A stretch of DNA of 36,520 nt from Alphaproteobacteria bacterium (GTDB taxonomy: Bacteria; Pseudomonadota; Alphaproteobacteria; Rhodobacterales; Rhodobacteraceae). This document shows, one piece after another, positions 1 through 9,600 of this stretch. The notes below the pieces were generated by a model. That model saw only the letters and a program-made list of their open reading frames with translations. It ran no database searches and was not told the DNA's origin. The translations under genes were made by a program, and so were the position numbers. The DNA lies in the NCBI GenBank assembly GCA_030426685.1, contig JAUHYC010000036.1:1-36520 (forward strand). Reading direction: 5' to 3'. The first letter of the stretch is position 1; every line of letters begins with the position of its first letter.

Positions 1-2
1 AA

Positions 3-101
3 GAGCTGATCTTCATCCCCGCTCTCCTCCTGCTCGGCCTCATCGCCTTCCTCCAAAAAGGCCGCGCCGCGCGCACAAACGAACAAGAGGTAACACCATG
101 A
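3..101 (+). CDS. C-terminal end of a membrane protein (partial)
   Basis: An open frame enters from the left edge and stops with TGA at 99-101. The visible 32 residues contain a hydrophobic segment (IFIPALLLLGLIAFL) followed by a short basic and polar tail, so this is the end of a protein whose last transmembrane helix sits near its C terminus. Its stop overlaps the start of the UspA gene in an ATGA arrangement, which implies translational coupling. UspA-type genes are often placed directly after TRAP transporter permeases in marine proteobacteria (TeaD is an example), so a TRAP permease is a reasonable guess, but the fragment is too short to confirm it. Confidence 0.5.
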   Translation, partial: ELIFIPALLLLGLIAFLQKGRAARTNEQEVTP

Positions 102-529
102 CAAAATCCGTCTTATGCGCCGTGGATGCCGGGAAGCCGGAAACCGATGCAGAAGTGTTGCGACAAGCGGGGCGTCTGGCGGAATTGGATGGCGCGCAGC
201 TGGACGTGGTCACTGTGTTGCCGGACTATGGCGAATCCTTCGTCGGCAGCTTCTTTGAGCCGCACCACCATGAAGAGGCAACCGAAAACGCGCAAAAGGC
301 GCTTGAGGCGCTGACCATCTCGGTTCTGGGCGCCGAACGCAATGCCAAGGTTCGGCATGTGGTCGCCACCGGCACCGCGTATCAAGAGATTCTGCACACG
401 GCGCAGGCCGCGGGTTCCGACCTGATCGTGATCGGAGCGCATCGCCCTGATCTGAAGGATTATCTGCTCGGCCCCAATGCAGCTCGGGTTGTGCGCCATT
501 CAACCGTATCCGTCTATGTTGTAAGATAA
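98..529 (+). CDS. Universal stress protein, UspA family
   Basis: A 143-residue single-domain UspA protein, the usual length for the family. It opens with a short beta strand (KSVLCAVDAG) and ends with the family's nucleotide-binding region: G113, then G125 and S135-T136 in LLGPNAARVVRHSTVSVYVV. The spacing between G125 and the Ser/Thr fits the ATP-binding Usp motif, but the G expected three residues after G113 is R116, so ATP binding is likely but not certain. The start ATG overlaps the stop of the upstream membrane protein gene. By analogy with TeaD this Usp may modulate the transporter encoded upstream; that is inference. Confidence 0.88.
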   Translation: MTKSVLCAVDAGKPETDAEVLRQAGRLAELDGAQLDVVTVLPDYGESFVGSFFEPHHHEEATENAQKALEALTISVLGAERNAKVRHVVATGTAYQEILHTAQAAGSDLIVIGAHRPDLKDYLLGPNAARVVRHSTVSVYVVR

Positions 530-602
530 TGCCAGACACGGTTTGAACATCTTTGAGTAACGAGTTTTTTGGTATCCAAGTTCTTCTTTAAGGTGGATCA
601 CA

Positions 603-2351
603 ATGAAAACTCTGTTGAAGATGACAGCGGCGCTGTTGTGCTGGTCCGTTGCTGGCGTCGCGGTCGCACAAGATCCCGCACCTGAATATGGGTATGGCTG
701 GGAAGATAAGAATTCGGTGATTGGTACCGAATTCATGGTCTCTGCCGCCAATCCGATTGCCGCCAAGGCTGGATACGACGTATTGGCTGCGGGTGGTACT
801 GCTGCGGACGCGATGATCGCTGTGCAGCTGATGCTGAACCTGGTCGAGCCGCAATCGTCGGGTATCGGCGGCGGCGCGTTCCTGCTGTATTGGGACGCGT
901 CATCAAGGACGCTGACCACTTTTGATGCGCGCGAAAAGGCCCCGGCCAAGGCTACGCCCGAGCGATTTCTGCTGCCCGACGGGGAAATGATGCCGTTTGG
1001 TGAGGCGATCTCGGGCGGTCAGGCAGTTGGTGTTCCCGGCATCCTGCGTCTGATGGAGGTGACGCATAATCTGTTCGGTCAGAAGGATTGGGCCTCGCTG
1101 TTCCAACCCGCCATCGAGCAGGCCGAAAACGGGTTTGAGGTTTCGCCGCGCATGGCAAACTCGATCCAGTCCACCGTCGACCGCAATTGGGACCTGGATG
1201 TTTTCCCCGGCGCCAAAGCGTATTTCTTTAACGATGACGGCAGCCCGCTGACCGAAGGAACATTGTTGAAGAACCCTGACTTTGCCGAAACGCTGCGTAT
1301 TCTGGCCGATCAGGGTGCAAATGCGTTTTATCACGGCCCGATTGCCGAGGATATCGTGGCCGCGGTTGAGGCCACCTCGAAGGTTGAAAACAACATCACG
1401 CTCGAAGATCTGGCCGCCTATCGCGTTAAGATTCGCCCTGCAGTCTGCGCCGATTACCGTGGATTTGATGTCTGCGGTATGGGACCGCCAACCTCGGGCG
1501 GTCTGACCGTAGGGCAGATACTGGGGATTCTCAGCAACTTCGACCTCAAGGGCACCGGCTGGAACGCGGAACTGGCGCATCTCTATGCCGAAGCCGCCAA
1601 GCTGGCCTATGCGGACCGCGCGCTTTATATGGCGGACAGCGATTTCGTTGACGTTCCGGTCAAGGGTCTGCTGGACACGGACTACCTGAAACTGCGATCG
1701 GAAATGATCGATCCGGCTGCGGCCAGCGCGAAACGTCAAGCGGGTGAGCCGCCGCGTGATCACACCGCGCTGTTTGCTCCATCGCAGAACCCCGATCGAC
1801 CCGGTACCAGCCACATCGTGATCCGCGACCCGTACGGAAATGCGCTGTCGATGACGACCACCATCGAGACCGCCTTTGGCAGCCGGGTTTTTGTGCGGGG
1901 TTTCCTGCTAAACAACGAGCTGACCGATTTTGACCGCGCGCCCAAGGATGGCGACCGTCTGGTGGCCAACCGGGTCGAAGGGGGCAAGCGCCCGCGCAGC
2001 TCAATGTCACCGACCATCGTGATGAAAGATGGAGAACCCTATCTTCTGATCGGCTCACCCGGCGGCAGCCGCATCATCAACTACGTGGCCAAGACGATCA
2101 TCGCGATCCTCGATTGGGATATGGACCCGCAGGACGCTATAGAGATCGGCCATTTTGTACACCGCAACGGGTCCGCGATGGATCTGGAGCAGGGAACAGC
2201 CACCGCAGAATTTGCGGATGCGCTGACCGGCAAAGGGCATGAGGTCAAGCTGGTCGACCTTAACAGTGGATTGCACACAATCCTGATCAAGGATGGGCAG
2301 CTTATCGGCGCTGCTGATCCGCGTCGCGAAGGCGTGGCGTTGGGCCAGTAA
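603..2351 (+). CDS. ggt: Gamma-glutamyltransferase precursor
   Basis: A 582-residue precursor. Residues 1-22 form a Sec signal peptide (MKTLLKMTAALL..., likely cut after AVA), so the enzyme is periplasmic. The family self-cleaves just before a conserved Thr that becomes the N-terminal nucleophile of the small subunit. Here that is T402 in PGTSHIVIRDPYGNALSMTT. Other landmarks are ATGGTAADAMIA-like sequence near residue 60 (AAGGTAADAMIA), SSGIGGGAF, SSMSPTIV and the substrate-binding GSPGGSRII loop near residue 482. The enzyme hydrolyses or transfers the gamma-glutamyl group of glutathione and related compounds, which lets the cell recover glutamate and cysteine. The start has a modest AAGG ribosome site at 591-594. 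A hairpin terminator follows the stop. Confidence 0.95.
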   Translation: MKTLLKMTAALLCWSVAGVAVAQDPAPEYGYGWEDKNSVIGTEFMVSAANPIAAKAGYDVLAAGGTAADAMIAVQLMLNLVEPQSSGIGGGAFLLYWDASSRTLTTFDAREKAPAKATPERFLLPDGEMMPFGEAISGGQAVGVPGILRLMEVTHNLFGQKDWASLFQPAIEQAENGFEVSPRMANSIQSTVDRNWDLDVFPGAKAYFFNDDGSPLTEGTLLKNPDFAETLRILADQGANAFYHGPIAEDIVAAVEATSKVENNITLEDLAAYRVKIRPAVCADYRGFDVCGMGPPTSGGLTVGQILGILSNFDLKGTGWNAELAHLYAEAAKLAYADRALYMADSDFVDVPVKGLLDTDYLKLRSEMIDPAAASAKRQAGEPPRDHTALFAPSQNPDRPGTSHIVIRDPYGNALSMTTTIETAFGSRVFVRGFLLNNELTDFDRAPKDGDRLVANRVEGGKRPRSSMSPTIVMKDGEPYLLIGSPGGSRIINYVAKTIIAILDWDMDPQDAIEIGHFVHRNGSAMDLEQGTATAEFADALTGKGHEVKLVDLNSGLHTILIKDGQLIGAADPRREGVALGQ

Positions 2352-2360
2352 CTCGGCACG

Positions 2361-2412
2361 GCAAAGGGCTGCCGGGGAGCATTCGTGAGGTGCTCAGCGC
2401 AGCCCTTTTCCC
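2361..2412 (+). terminator. Hairpin terminator after ggt
   Basis: A perfect 10-bp stem (AAAGGGCTGC at 2363-2372 with GCAGCCCTTT at 2399-2408) closes a 26-nt loop that contains a smaller GAGCA/TGCTC hairpin. The right arm runs into TTTTCCC. It sits 12 nt after the ggt stop and before the MFS gene, so the two genes are probably separate transcripts. Confidence 0.7.
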
Positions 2413-2446
2413 TTGCTTTACCAGCGTACTCGTCCGATAGGGCAGT

Positions 2447-3652
2447 ATGTTCAAGAGTCGCGCGATTACCTTCATTCTGATAACGCTTATGATCGACGCC
2501 ATAGGAATTGGCATCGTGTTTCCCATCATGCCCGACCTGATGAATCGTGTTGGCGCGGGTGATACCGGGCAAGGGGCCTTTTGGGGCGGGTTGTTGATGG
2601 CGGCCTATGCCGGAGCATTGTTCCTGTGCGGACCCATCGTTGGGAGCATTTCAGACGCCATCGGACGCAGACCAATCCTGATTGCAGCATTGGTCATGCT
2701 GGCGCTGGATTATGTCATCATGGCGCTGGCCGACAGTTTCTGGCTGCTTCTTTTGGGGCGGACGCTCGCGGGGCTTGCAGGGGCGACCTATATCACTGCG
2801 ACGGCATACATTGCCGACATATCCTCGCCGACCGAAAAGGCCGCGAATTTTGGTCTCATTGGTGCGGCGTTCGGAATCGGGTTTGTTCTCGGGCCGGCGA
2901 TTGGCGGCATTGCGGCCGAGATCAGTATCACCGCGCCGTTCTGGATTGCAGCGGTTTTGTCAGCTGCAAACGCGCTGTTTGGTGTGTTTGTATTGCCCGA
3001 AAGCCTGCCCCCCGAAAAACGCCGCCCCTTCGGCAAGCGTGATCTGAATCCGTTCAAATCGATCTTTGACGCCTTCCGCTTTCCGGGGCTGGCTGTACCG
3101 CTGCTCTGCATCTTCATCTTTGAATTTGCCAACATGGTCTACCCGACCCTTTGGGCATTCTGGACCCGCGAAGTGTTCGATTGGCCGACGCTTTATATCG
3201 GGCTGTCGCTTGCGGCATATGGCGTGTTGCTGGCGATCGTGCAGGGCGGGTTGATGCCGGTTTTTATACGGTGGATCGGAGATTACCGTACTTTGATGCT
3301 GGGAATGCTATCCGCGCTGATCGGGATGATAGGGTTTGGTTTCACCGCATCGGTTACGGCGCTGGTAATCTTTCTCTTGCTGGCGGCGTTGTCTGATCTG
3401 GTGCCCGCATTGATGACAGCCATGGCTTCGAACCAGGCGGACGAAGATCGGCAAGGCGTCGTACAAGGGGTCATCGCATCGCTATCGTCCGTGGCAGCGG
3501 TTTTGGCACCTTTGGTGATGACCGGGATATTTCAGGCATCGGTTGATGATGAAGGGACTTATCTGCCGGGCGCACCCTTCTTTTTCTCAGCTGCTCTGGT
3601 CATGGCGATGATGCCGCTGGTGGTTCGCTTGCGCGGGCACGCATCGGTCTGA
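2447..3652 (+). CDS. MFS transporter, TetA-like multidrug/tetracycline exporter family
   Basis: A 401-residue inner-membrane protein with about twelve hydrophobic segments. Residues 6-25 (ITFILITLMIDAIGIGIVFP) match the first helix of the TetA/TCR branch, and the helix 2-3 loop carries the MFS motif A as GSISDAIGRRP. Family members exchange a drug-metal complex or other small amphiphile for protons. The actual substrate cannot be read from sequence; TetA resemblance in environmental bacteria does not by itself mean tetracycline resistance. The start at 2447 has only a weak ribosome site (AGGGCAG). It stands alone, with a terminator before it and gabD convergent after it. Confidence 0.85.
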   Translation: MFKSRAITFILITLMIDAIGIGIVFPIMPDLMNRVGAGDTGQGAFWGGLLMAAYAGALFLCGPIVGSISDAIGRRPILIAALVMLALDYVIMALADSFWLLLLGRTLAGLAGATYITATAYIADISSPTEKAANFGLIGAAFGIGFVLGPAIGGIAAEISITAPFWIAAVLSAANALFGVFVLPESLPPEKRRPFGKRDLNPFKSIFDAFRFPGLAVPLLCIFIFEFANMVYPTLWAFWTREVFDWPTLYIGLSLAAYGVLLAIVQGGLMPVFIRWIGDYRTLMLGMLSALIGMIGFGFTASVTALVIFLLLAALSDLVPALMTAMASNQADEDRQGVVQGVIASLSSVAAVLAPLVMTGIFQASVDDEGTYLPGAPFFFSAALVMAMMPLVVRLRGHASV

Positions 3653-3719
3653 GGAATTGCCTGAATGAAATACGCGCCCGCCGTGACCTGCGAGCGCGTT
3701 GAGATTTCGCAGCTAGCGC

Positions 3720-5195
3720 TTACTGGATTTCACCCATGCAGAGATATTTGATCTCAAGGAAATCTTCAGTCCCGTATTTTGAGCCTTCGCGGCCCAGACC
3801 GGACTGTTTGACGCCGCCGAACGGGGCAACCTCTGTCGATATCAGACCAGTGTTGATGCCCACCATGCCCGATTCCAGCGCCTCGGCCACGCGCCAGACG
3901 CGCGCCAGATCGCGGCTGTAGAAATACGAGGCCAAACCGAACTCGCTGTCATTGGCCATGGCGATCACATCGTCTTCGTCCTCGAATTTGAACAGCGGGG
4001 CAACGGGGCCAAAGGTTTCATCCTTCGCCACGACCATGTCGCGGGTCACCCCGGTCAGGACGGTGGGCTCGAAGAACGTCCCACCCAGCTCCGAGCGTCT
4101 GCCGCCCAGAGTGACGGTCGCGCCTTTGGAAACCGCGTCTGAGATGTGCTCTTCGACTTTGTCGACCGCCGCCTGATTGATCAGGGGACCTGTGGTGATG
4201 CCGTCGCCAAAGCCATTGCCCACATTCAGACCTTTGGTCTTTTCGGCCAGCTTGGCGGCGAATTCGTCATAGACACCGGACTGTACATAGATCCGGTTGG
4301 CGCAAACGCAGGTCTGTCCGTTGTTGCGGAACTTGGCGATCATCGCACCGTCAACAGCTGCATCCACATCGGCGTCGTCAAACACGATGAAAGGCGCGTT
4401 GCCGCCCAGTTCCAGCGACATCTTTTTTATGGTGCCCGCCGCCTGACGCATCAGGATCTGGCCCACGCGGGTCGAGCCGGTGAAGGTGATCTTGGCGACC
4501 TTGTCGTTGGTGCACAGTTCATTGCCCACACCCGAGCTGTCGGTGCCCGGGATCACGTTGAACACGCCTGCCGGAATGCCCGCGCGTTCACCCAGCACCG
4601 CCATCGCCAGTGCCGAGAGTGGCGTCAATGTTGCAGGGCGCGCGACAAAAGTACAGCCGACGGCCAATGCAGGCCCAACCTTGCGCGCAATCATCGCGTT
4701 GGGGAAGTTCCACGGGGTGATCGAGCCGACCACGCCCACGGGCTGTTTCAGCACCACGATGCGCTTGTCGCGCTGGTGGCCGGGGATGACGTCGCCATAA
4801 ACGCGTTTTGCCTCTTCCGCGAACCACTCGATGAACGACGCACCATACAGAATCTCACCGCGTGCCTCAGGCCAGGGTTTGCCCATTTCGGCGGTCAGGA
4901 TCGTGGCCAGATCATCGGCGTTTTCGACCATCAGATCGTACCACTTGCGTAGGATCGCACCGCGTTCCTTGCCGGTCTGCGCTGCCCATGCCTTTTTCGC
5001 CGCGTAAGCCGCGTCGATGGTCTGTGCGGTGCCTTCGATGCTGACATCCGCGACATTGGCGATCAGATCACCGGTGGCTGGGTTGTGGACCGGGAATGTC
5101 ATCTCTCCCTCAACCCATGCGCCGTTGATATAGGCGCGGGTCTCCAGAAGGCTGGGATCCTTCAGCTCCAGTTTCGTCACTTTGGTGTCCAGCAT
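3720..5195 (-). CDS. gabD: Succinate-semialdehyde dehydrogenase (NAD(P)+)
   Basis: A 491-residue aldehyde dehydrogenase of normal length, closest in layout to GabD. The oxyanion/cofactor segment ITPWNFPNAM (159-168), the general base E262 in LELGG, and the nucleophile C296 in NNGQTCVCANR are all present. A second Cys two residues later (C298) makes a CVC pair, known in SSADH as a redox-sensitive pair. The cofactor-ribose Lys of the family is Arg here (VARPATLTP). The reaction oxidises succinate semialdehyde to succinate, the last step of the GABA shunt. AAGGAG lies 8 nt before the ATG. No GABA transaminase gene is adjacent, so another aldehyde substrate such as glutarate semialdehyde is possible. 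Confidence 0.9.
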   Translation of the reverse strand: MLDTKVTKLELKDPSLLETRAYINGAWVEGEMTFPVHNPATGDLIANVADVSIEGTAQTIDAAYAAKKAWAAQTGKERGAILRKWYDLMVENADDLATILTAEMGKPWPEARGEILYGASFIEWFAEEAKRVYGDVIPGHQRDKRIVVLKQPVGVVGSITPWNFPNAMIARKVGPALAVGCTFVARPATLTPLSALAMAVLGERAGIPAGVFNVIPGTDSSGVGNELCTNDKVAKITFTGSTRVGQILMRQAAGTIKKMSLELGGNAPFIVFDDADVDAAVDGAMIAKFRNNGQTCVCANRIYVQSGVYDEFAAKLAEKTKGLNVGNGFGDGITTGPLINQAAVDKVEEHISDAVSKGATVTLGGRRSELGGTFFEPTVLTGVTRDMVVAKDETFGPVAPLFKFEDEDDVIAMANDSEFGLASYFYSRDLARVWRVAEALESGMVGINTGLISTEVAPFGGVKQSGLGREGSKYGTEDFLEIKYLCMGEIQ

Positions 5196-5576
5196 TGTCA
5201 GGCTCCTTTGGTAGCGTCGACCGAGGCGTGGTGAGTTCCATCGCCTCCGCGAATATTTCCTCCTGCACTGGCAATGGTGCGAGGAAACGGATTACGGTTC
5301 CATATACTCCAGATGTCAACAGGATCAATCCGCACATAAGCGCATCGGCGCGCAGGGAACCAAGCCCGGCGCTGTTTAGAACGCGAGCAGATGCAGAGGC
5401 TGTTTCCTCGAGCACCTCCAGCACCCTTATGATCCGTAATGAGACCTTACCTTCCAATACTTGCCCCATGACGCTCCGCCCCACTGGTCGAATGGCTGGA
5501 ATTGTGCAATCTTCGGCGCCAAGCCACCAAAGCCGTTGATTTTCGGCGATTTTGACCCTCTGAGCGGACGTGACCC
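5196..5576. other. Intergenic region between divergent gabD and GT2 genes
   Basis: This 381-nt stretch separates two divergent genes. Apart from the gabD promoter candidate I see no convincing gene. Open frames on both strands cross it, but they lack good ribosome sites and have no recognisable motif. It probably carries both promoters. Confidence 0.5.
5291..5319 (-). promoter_or_regulatory. Candidate sigma-70 promoter for gabD
   Basis: On the minus strand TTGACA (5319-5314) is followed after 17 nt by CGTAAT (5296-5291), a perfect -35 and a four-of-six -10. It lies about 95 nt upstream of the gabD start and would give a leader of roughly 90 nt. Confidence 0.5.
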
Positions 5577-6632
5577 ATGCGCTGCCTGATCGTGACATCC
5601 ATGCGCAACGAAGGCCCGTTCATTCTGGAATGGATTGCCTATCACCGCACCATCGGCGTGACGGATTTTCTGATCTTCAGCAACGATTGCGATGATGGCA
5701 CCGACGAGATGCTGGATCGCCTGCACGAGCTAAAGATCGTCTGCCACAAGCCCAACCCGCGCAAGGGCAAGAAAACGGTGCAGTGGCAGGCGCTCAGCCG
5801 GGCCTCAAACCACCGGCTGGTGGAGCAGGCCGATTGGATACTTGTCTCGGATGTCGATGAGTTCCTCTGCATCCACGAAGGCAGCGGCCAGATCGCTGAT
5901 CTGATTGCGGCGCGGCCCGATGCGGATGCCTTTTCGGTGCCATGGCGCATGTTTGGGCATAACCAGCAGATTGCGTTTCAGGATCAGCCGGTGACAGGCA
6001 CATTCACCCGCGCGGCGCCAGAAACCCTGCTTTGGCCGTGGCGTGCAGTGCAATTCAAGACCCTGTTCCGGGCCGATGCACGGCTGGACCGGCTGGGGGT
6101 GCATAAACCGCGTCTGACAACCGGTTCAGATTTCACAGTTGTAGATGGCAATGGTGATCTGGCCCGTGAAATTCCGGGCACCGTGATCCCCAGCGTTGCC
6201 CCTAAATACGGGCTGGCACAACTGAACCACTACGCTCTGGGTTCTGTCGAGAACTATCTGGTCAAGGCCGAACGAGGCCGCCCCAATCACAGCGAAGACC
6301 CGATTGATCTGGCCTATTGGATCGACCGCGATTTCAATCAGGTCGAGGACAATTCGATCCTGCGCCACGCCGATGCGATCGCCGAAGGTGTGGCCGAACT
6401 GCGCGCCGACCCGATACTGGATCAGCTTCATGCCCGATCCGTCGACTGGCGGCGGCAACGGATCAGAACACTGATGCAGGAGTCCGAGATGTTCTACACC
6501 TACGCACGCATCTGCCAGATCGGTCCCACACGCGTGCTGCCGATGGCCGTCCAGCGGCAGATGTGGAGCCAGCTTAAGTCGATCCGCAGGGCGATTCATG
6601 CCGAAAAGCAGGCGCGCGAAAAGAAACGTTAG
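5577..6632 (+). CDS. Glycosyltransferase family 2-like protein, single module
   Basis: A 351-residue soluble protein of the GT2-like family usually labelled Glyco_tranf_2_4 (PF13704). It starts directly with the family signature: a short beta strand, then MRNEGPFILEWIAYHR (9-24) and FLIFSNDCDDGTDEML. The metal/nucleotide-sugar site is D92-V-D94 in SDVDEFLCIH. The C-terminal third contains LNHYALGSVENYLVKAERGR, which is shared with both modules of the large convergent glycosyltransferase next door, so the three modules are homologous. It most likely moves a sugar onto a cell-surface glycan from the cytoplasm; donor and acceptor are unknown. Its stop codon overlaps the stop of the convergent gene by three bases. 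The ribosome site is weak (GAGCGGA). Confidence 0.85.
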   Translation: MRCLIVTSMRNEGPFILEWIAYHRTIGVTDFLIFSNDCDDGTDEMLDRLHELKIVCHKPNPRKGKKTVQWQALSRASNHRLVEQADWILVSDVDEFLCIHEGSGQIADLIAARPDADAFSVPWRMFGHNQQIAFQDQPVTGTFTRAAPETLLWPWRAVQFKTLFRADARLDRLGVHKPRLTTGSDFTVVDGNGDLAREIPGTVIPSVAPKYGLAQLNHYALGSVENYLVKAERGRPNHSEDPIDLAYWIDRDFNQVEDNSILRHADAIAEGVAELRADPILDQLHARSVDWRRQRIRTLMQESEMFYTYARICQIGPTRVLPMAVQRQMWSQLKSIRRAIHAEKQAREKKR

Positions 6633-9600
6633 TCCGCGACTTCGGCCGCGGTGCGTTCCGGCATGAAAATTGCATCCGGCTGATCCGGTGCGGATATCTT
6701 CTCGTACAGGCGCGCATATTCGGGCAGCCCCTTGAGCTCGGCCACTTTGCGTTTGTGTGTGTCCACCGCCGCGCGGTGTAGCGCCGCTATCTCAACATCC
6801 GCCATCATCCGGTCCAGCTCGGCCCTGGCACGGGGCACGCGCTGCTGGATCCGATCGTCCCGCTCGCTGTTATAATTCCGGCGGTTCCAATAGTATTCGC
6901 CCATATCCTCATCAACATGGTTCACCCGTCCACGGTCACGTTTGACCAGATAGCTGTCGGCGGATCGCAGCGTGTAGTGGTTCAGCGTCACCATGTCGTA
7001 GCCAACAGTACGCTTGGTCGAGCGCCAACTGTTTGACGAATGAACCTGTTCCGGCATCGCCCGGCCTGATCCGTTCGTCCAGCGCACCTCGGAGAGACGT
7101 GTCTCATCAGGCTCCAGAGGTCGGTGAACGCCGATTTTCCGGTAGGGGGCCGACTTATGCACCAGAGATTTAAAACCCCAACTCATGCCTGGTTTTGGAA
7201 TGTGCTGCGGGGCGCAGCGATCAAAGTTTTCTATGATCCATTCGTCGTTGAAGTTGGCGATCCCTGCATTTCCGAACAGCTTCCAGGTCATAGACACCAC
7301 ATTCGGTTCATTCAGCGCCTCAAACAACTCGGGCAAGGTTCCGTCACCTACATGGACATTAATAAATTCGTCGCAATCCATGCACACATACCAATCAGCG
7401 TCGGTGATCAGGGGATGCGTAACCGCGTGGTTCAAGGCCCCCCTTTGCGGCTTCTGACCTTTGTCCGCTTTGAATGGGTTATCCAACCGCGTTACATATC
7501 CCAGCGCCTGCAACCGATCCAATAATTCAACCGTCTCATCGGTGCAGTCATTGGTGTAGATCAGAAAATCGGTGACACCGATCGAGCGATGGTAGGCGAT
7601 CCATTCCAGTAGAAAAGGTGCCTCGTTTCGCATCGTCGTGACGATGGTGATCTTGTCTCGTGATAGTGGGTTGCCCGGAGTGAGTAGCACGGTATGGCTC
7701 GCTACGCGCTTCCTGAGCCTTGCATAGGCATGCCGATTGGTTTCTTCCAGCAAGGCAAACTGTCTAGCCGGCAAGCTATCTTCCTGCTCCCAAGGGGTCT
7801 CATTGAGTGGTTCAGAAATGGGTTCGGGCTTGGAAGTGTCGCTGACAAACGGCGGGCCAGTCAGCGCTCTATGTGGCAGTGGCGCAAAATCCGGTGGGTC
7901 CTCGTCCGAGACATTATGCGACAGGATTTCCCGCGATAGGGTCTGATAGAGCCGGTTGTATTCGGGCAGGTCCTTCAGGGAATTGACTCGCGCGCGGTGC
8001 CAGTTGCAGCTGGCTTTGTGCAGTTCGGCCAACTGCGGATCGGACATCAGGTCTTGCCGAACGCGCTCCGATTTCTCGAATTTTGCGCGGATTGACCCAT
8101 CCTGTTCATCATTCCGGTTGTGGATGTTCCAGTACCCGATCCCCTGTTCCCGATTGATGTGGTTTGTCCGCCCCCTGTCGCGCTTGACCATATAGCTGTC
8201 AAGCGAACGGATCGAGTAGTGGTTCAGTGTCACCAGGTCGTAGCCCCAGCTTTCCAGCGACGACCGCCAGCCCTTATCGAGAAATCGTTCGGGCATCTGC
8301 CGTCCGGATCCGTTGACCCAGTGGGGGATGGTGTCGGTTGTAGGTGTCAGAGGGCGGTGGATGCCGAAATTTGAATAGCTCGACGGCCTGCGGGCGAAGG
8401 TCTTGAACCCCCAATTATGATGGGGTACCCGCACTTTCTGTGGCGCGCAGCGGTCAAATTGCAGTGGCACCGGGGTGTCCTCGAAGTCGGTCACGCCAGC
8501 ACAACCGAAGAAACGCCAGGTCATGGAGATCAATTCGGGGTTGCCTGCTGCCTCCATCAGAGACCTTAAAGTACCCTCGGGCGTGTGGATGTTGATGTAT
8601 TCATCCACGTCAAAGACCATATAGGCATCAGCCGTCTGAATGACTGGGTGATCCTGCGCCAGCGCCAGTGCGACGCGCTGCGGGCGCTCACCTTTGTCGA
8701 TACGCGCTGGGTTGTCGACCCGGGTCACCAATCCGCGTTCGGCCAGACGGTCCAGAATCTCATCCGTGCCGTCCGAACAATCGTTTGTATAGATCAGGAA
8801 ATGGGTGAACCCAAGCCACAGGTGATAGGCGACCCAGTCGAGGATATAGGGGCCCTCATTCTTCATGGTTGTCACCCCGACAACCGAGTTCAAGGGCGCG
8901 GTATCACTTGCTGCAGGTGCAGCGGAAGCATATTGCTTGCCTCCGATTTCGTCCCGGAACACTTTCGCGAAGGTGCTATCGGGATCGGGGTTCGGGTAGT
9001 CCCGCAGCGGAGCATCCAGTGGATTGATCTTGTGCTTGATCAGCAACTGGCCCAACAGGCCGGTCGGGTCGGGCACGCCGGCGTAACGCTCGGCCAGAAA
9101 CTTGCGCATCCGGCGCCCGTAAAGGTGTACCGAATAGGTGTTGTCGGTGACATAATCGCTGATCCGGTTATTGGGTTTGACGATCTTGCGCCGGTCTTTG
9201 AACGTATAAGGATAGAGCCCGTCCTGCGGGAAAGCATAGCGATCCTCGCCAGTCTTGTGCAGAAAATGAGACACCGCGTGCGGACCCCAGACACCCCAGG
9301 GCTGTTCGCCCGCATGAACCGGATTGCCTGCGGCTTTCTTTTCTTCCAGCTCCTTGACGTAGTCCTCGCTATACCAGGTGGGAATGGCGAACTCGTCCGA
9401 GCAATGATCCAGTAACAGGTGCAGCGCTTCGCTGTCCCGAGGGAGCCCAAGCACGCCGCCATTAATGTGTTTCTTGCTTTCCCAGCCAAAGAAATGACCG
9501 GTCTCGGTCACAAAGGGCTTGCGGCAATAGGCATCCGTGTCAGCCCAGATCATCCGGTCAGCGCCACTCAGCATATGATAACGGAACAGATCGGAATGGA

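Noticed and set aside
4146..4952. 268-codon plus-strand frame over gabD
   Set aside because: It is antisense to gabD and shows the repetitive His/Asp/Gly pattern of reversed codons.
5110..5598. Minus-strand 162-codon frame spanning the gabD leader
   Set aside because: No recognisable domain; it crosses the gabD start and promoter. A short leader peptide with GGAGG ahead of an ATG near 5245 is possible but overlaps gabD in another frame.
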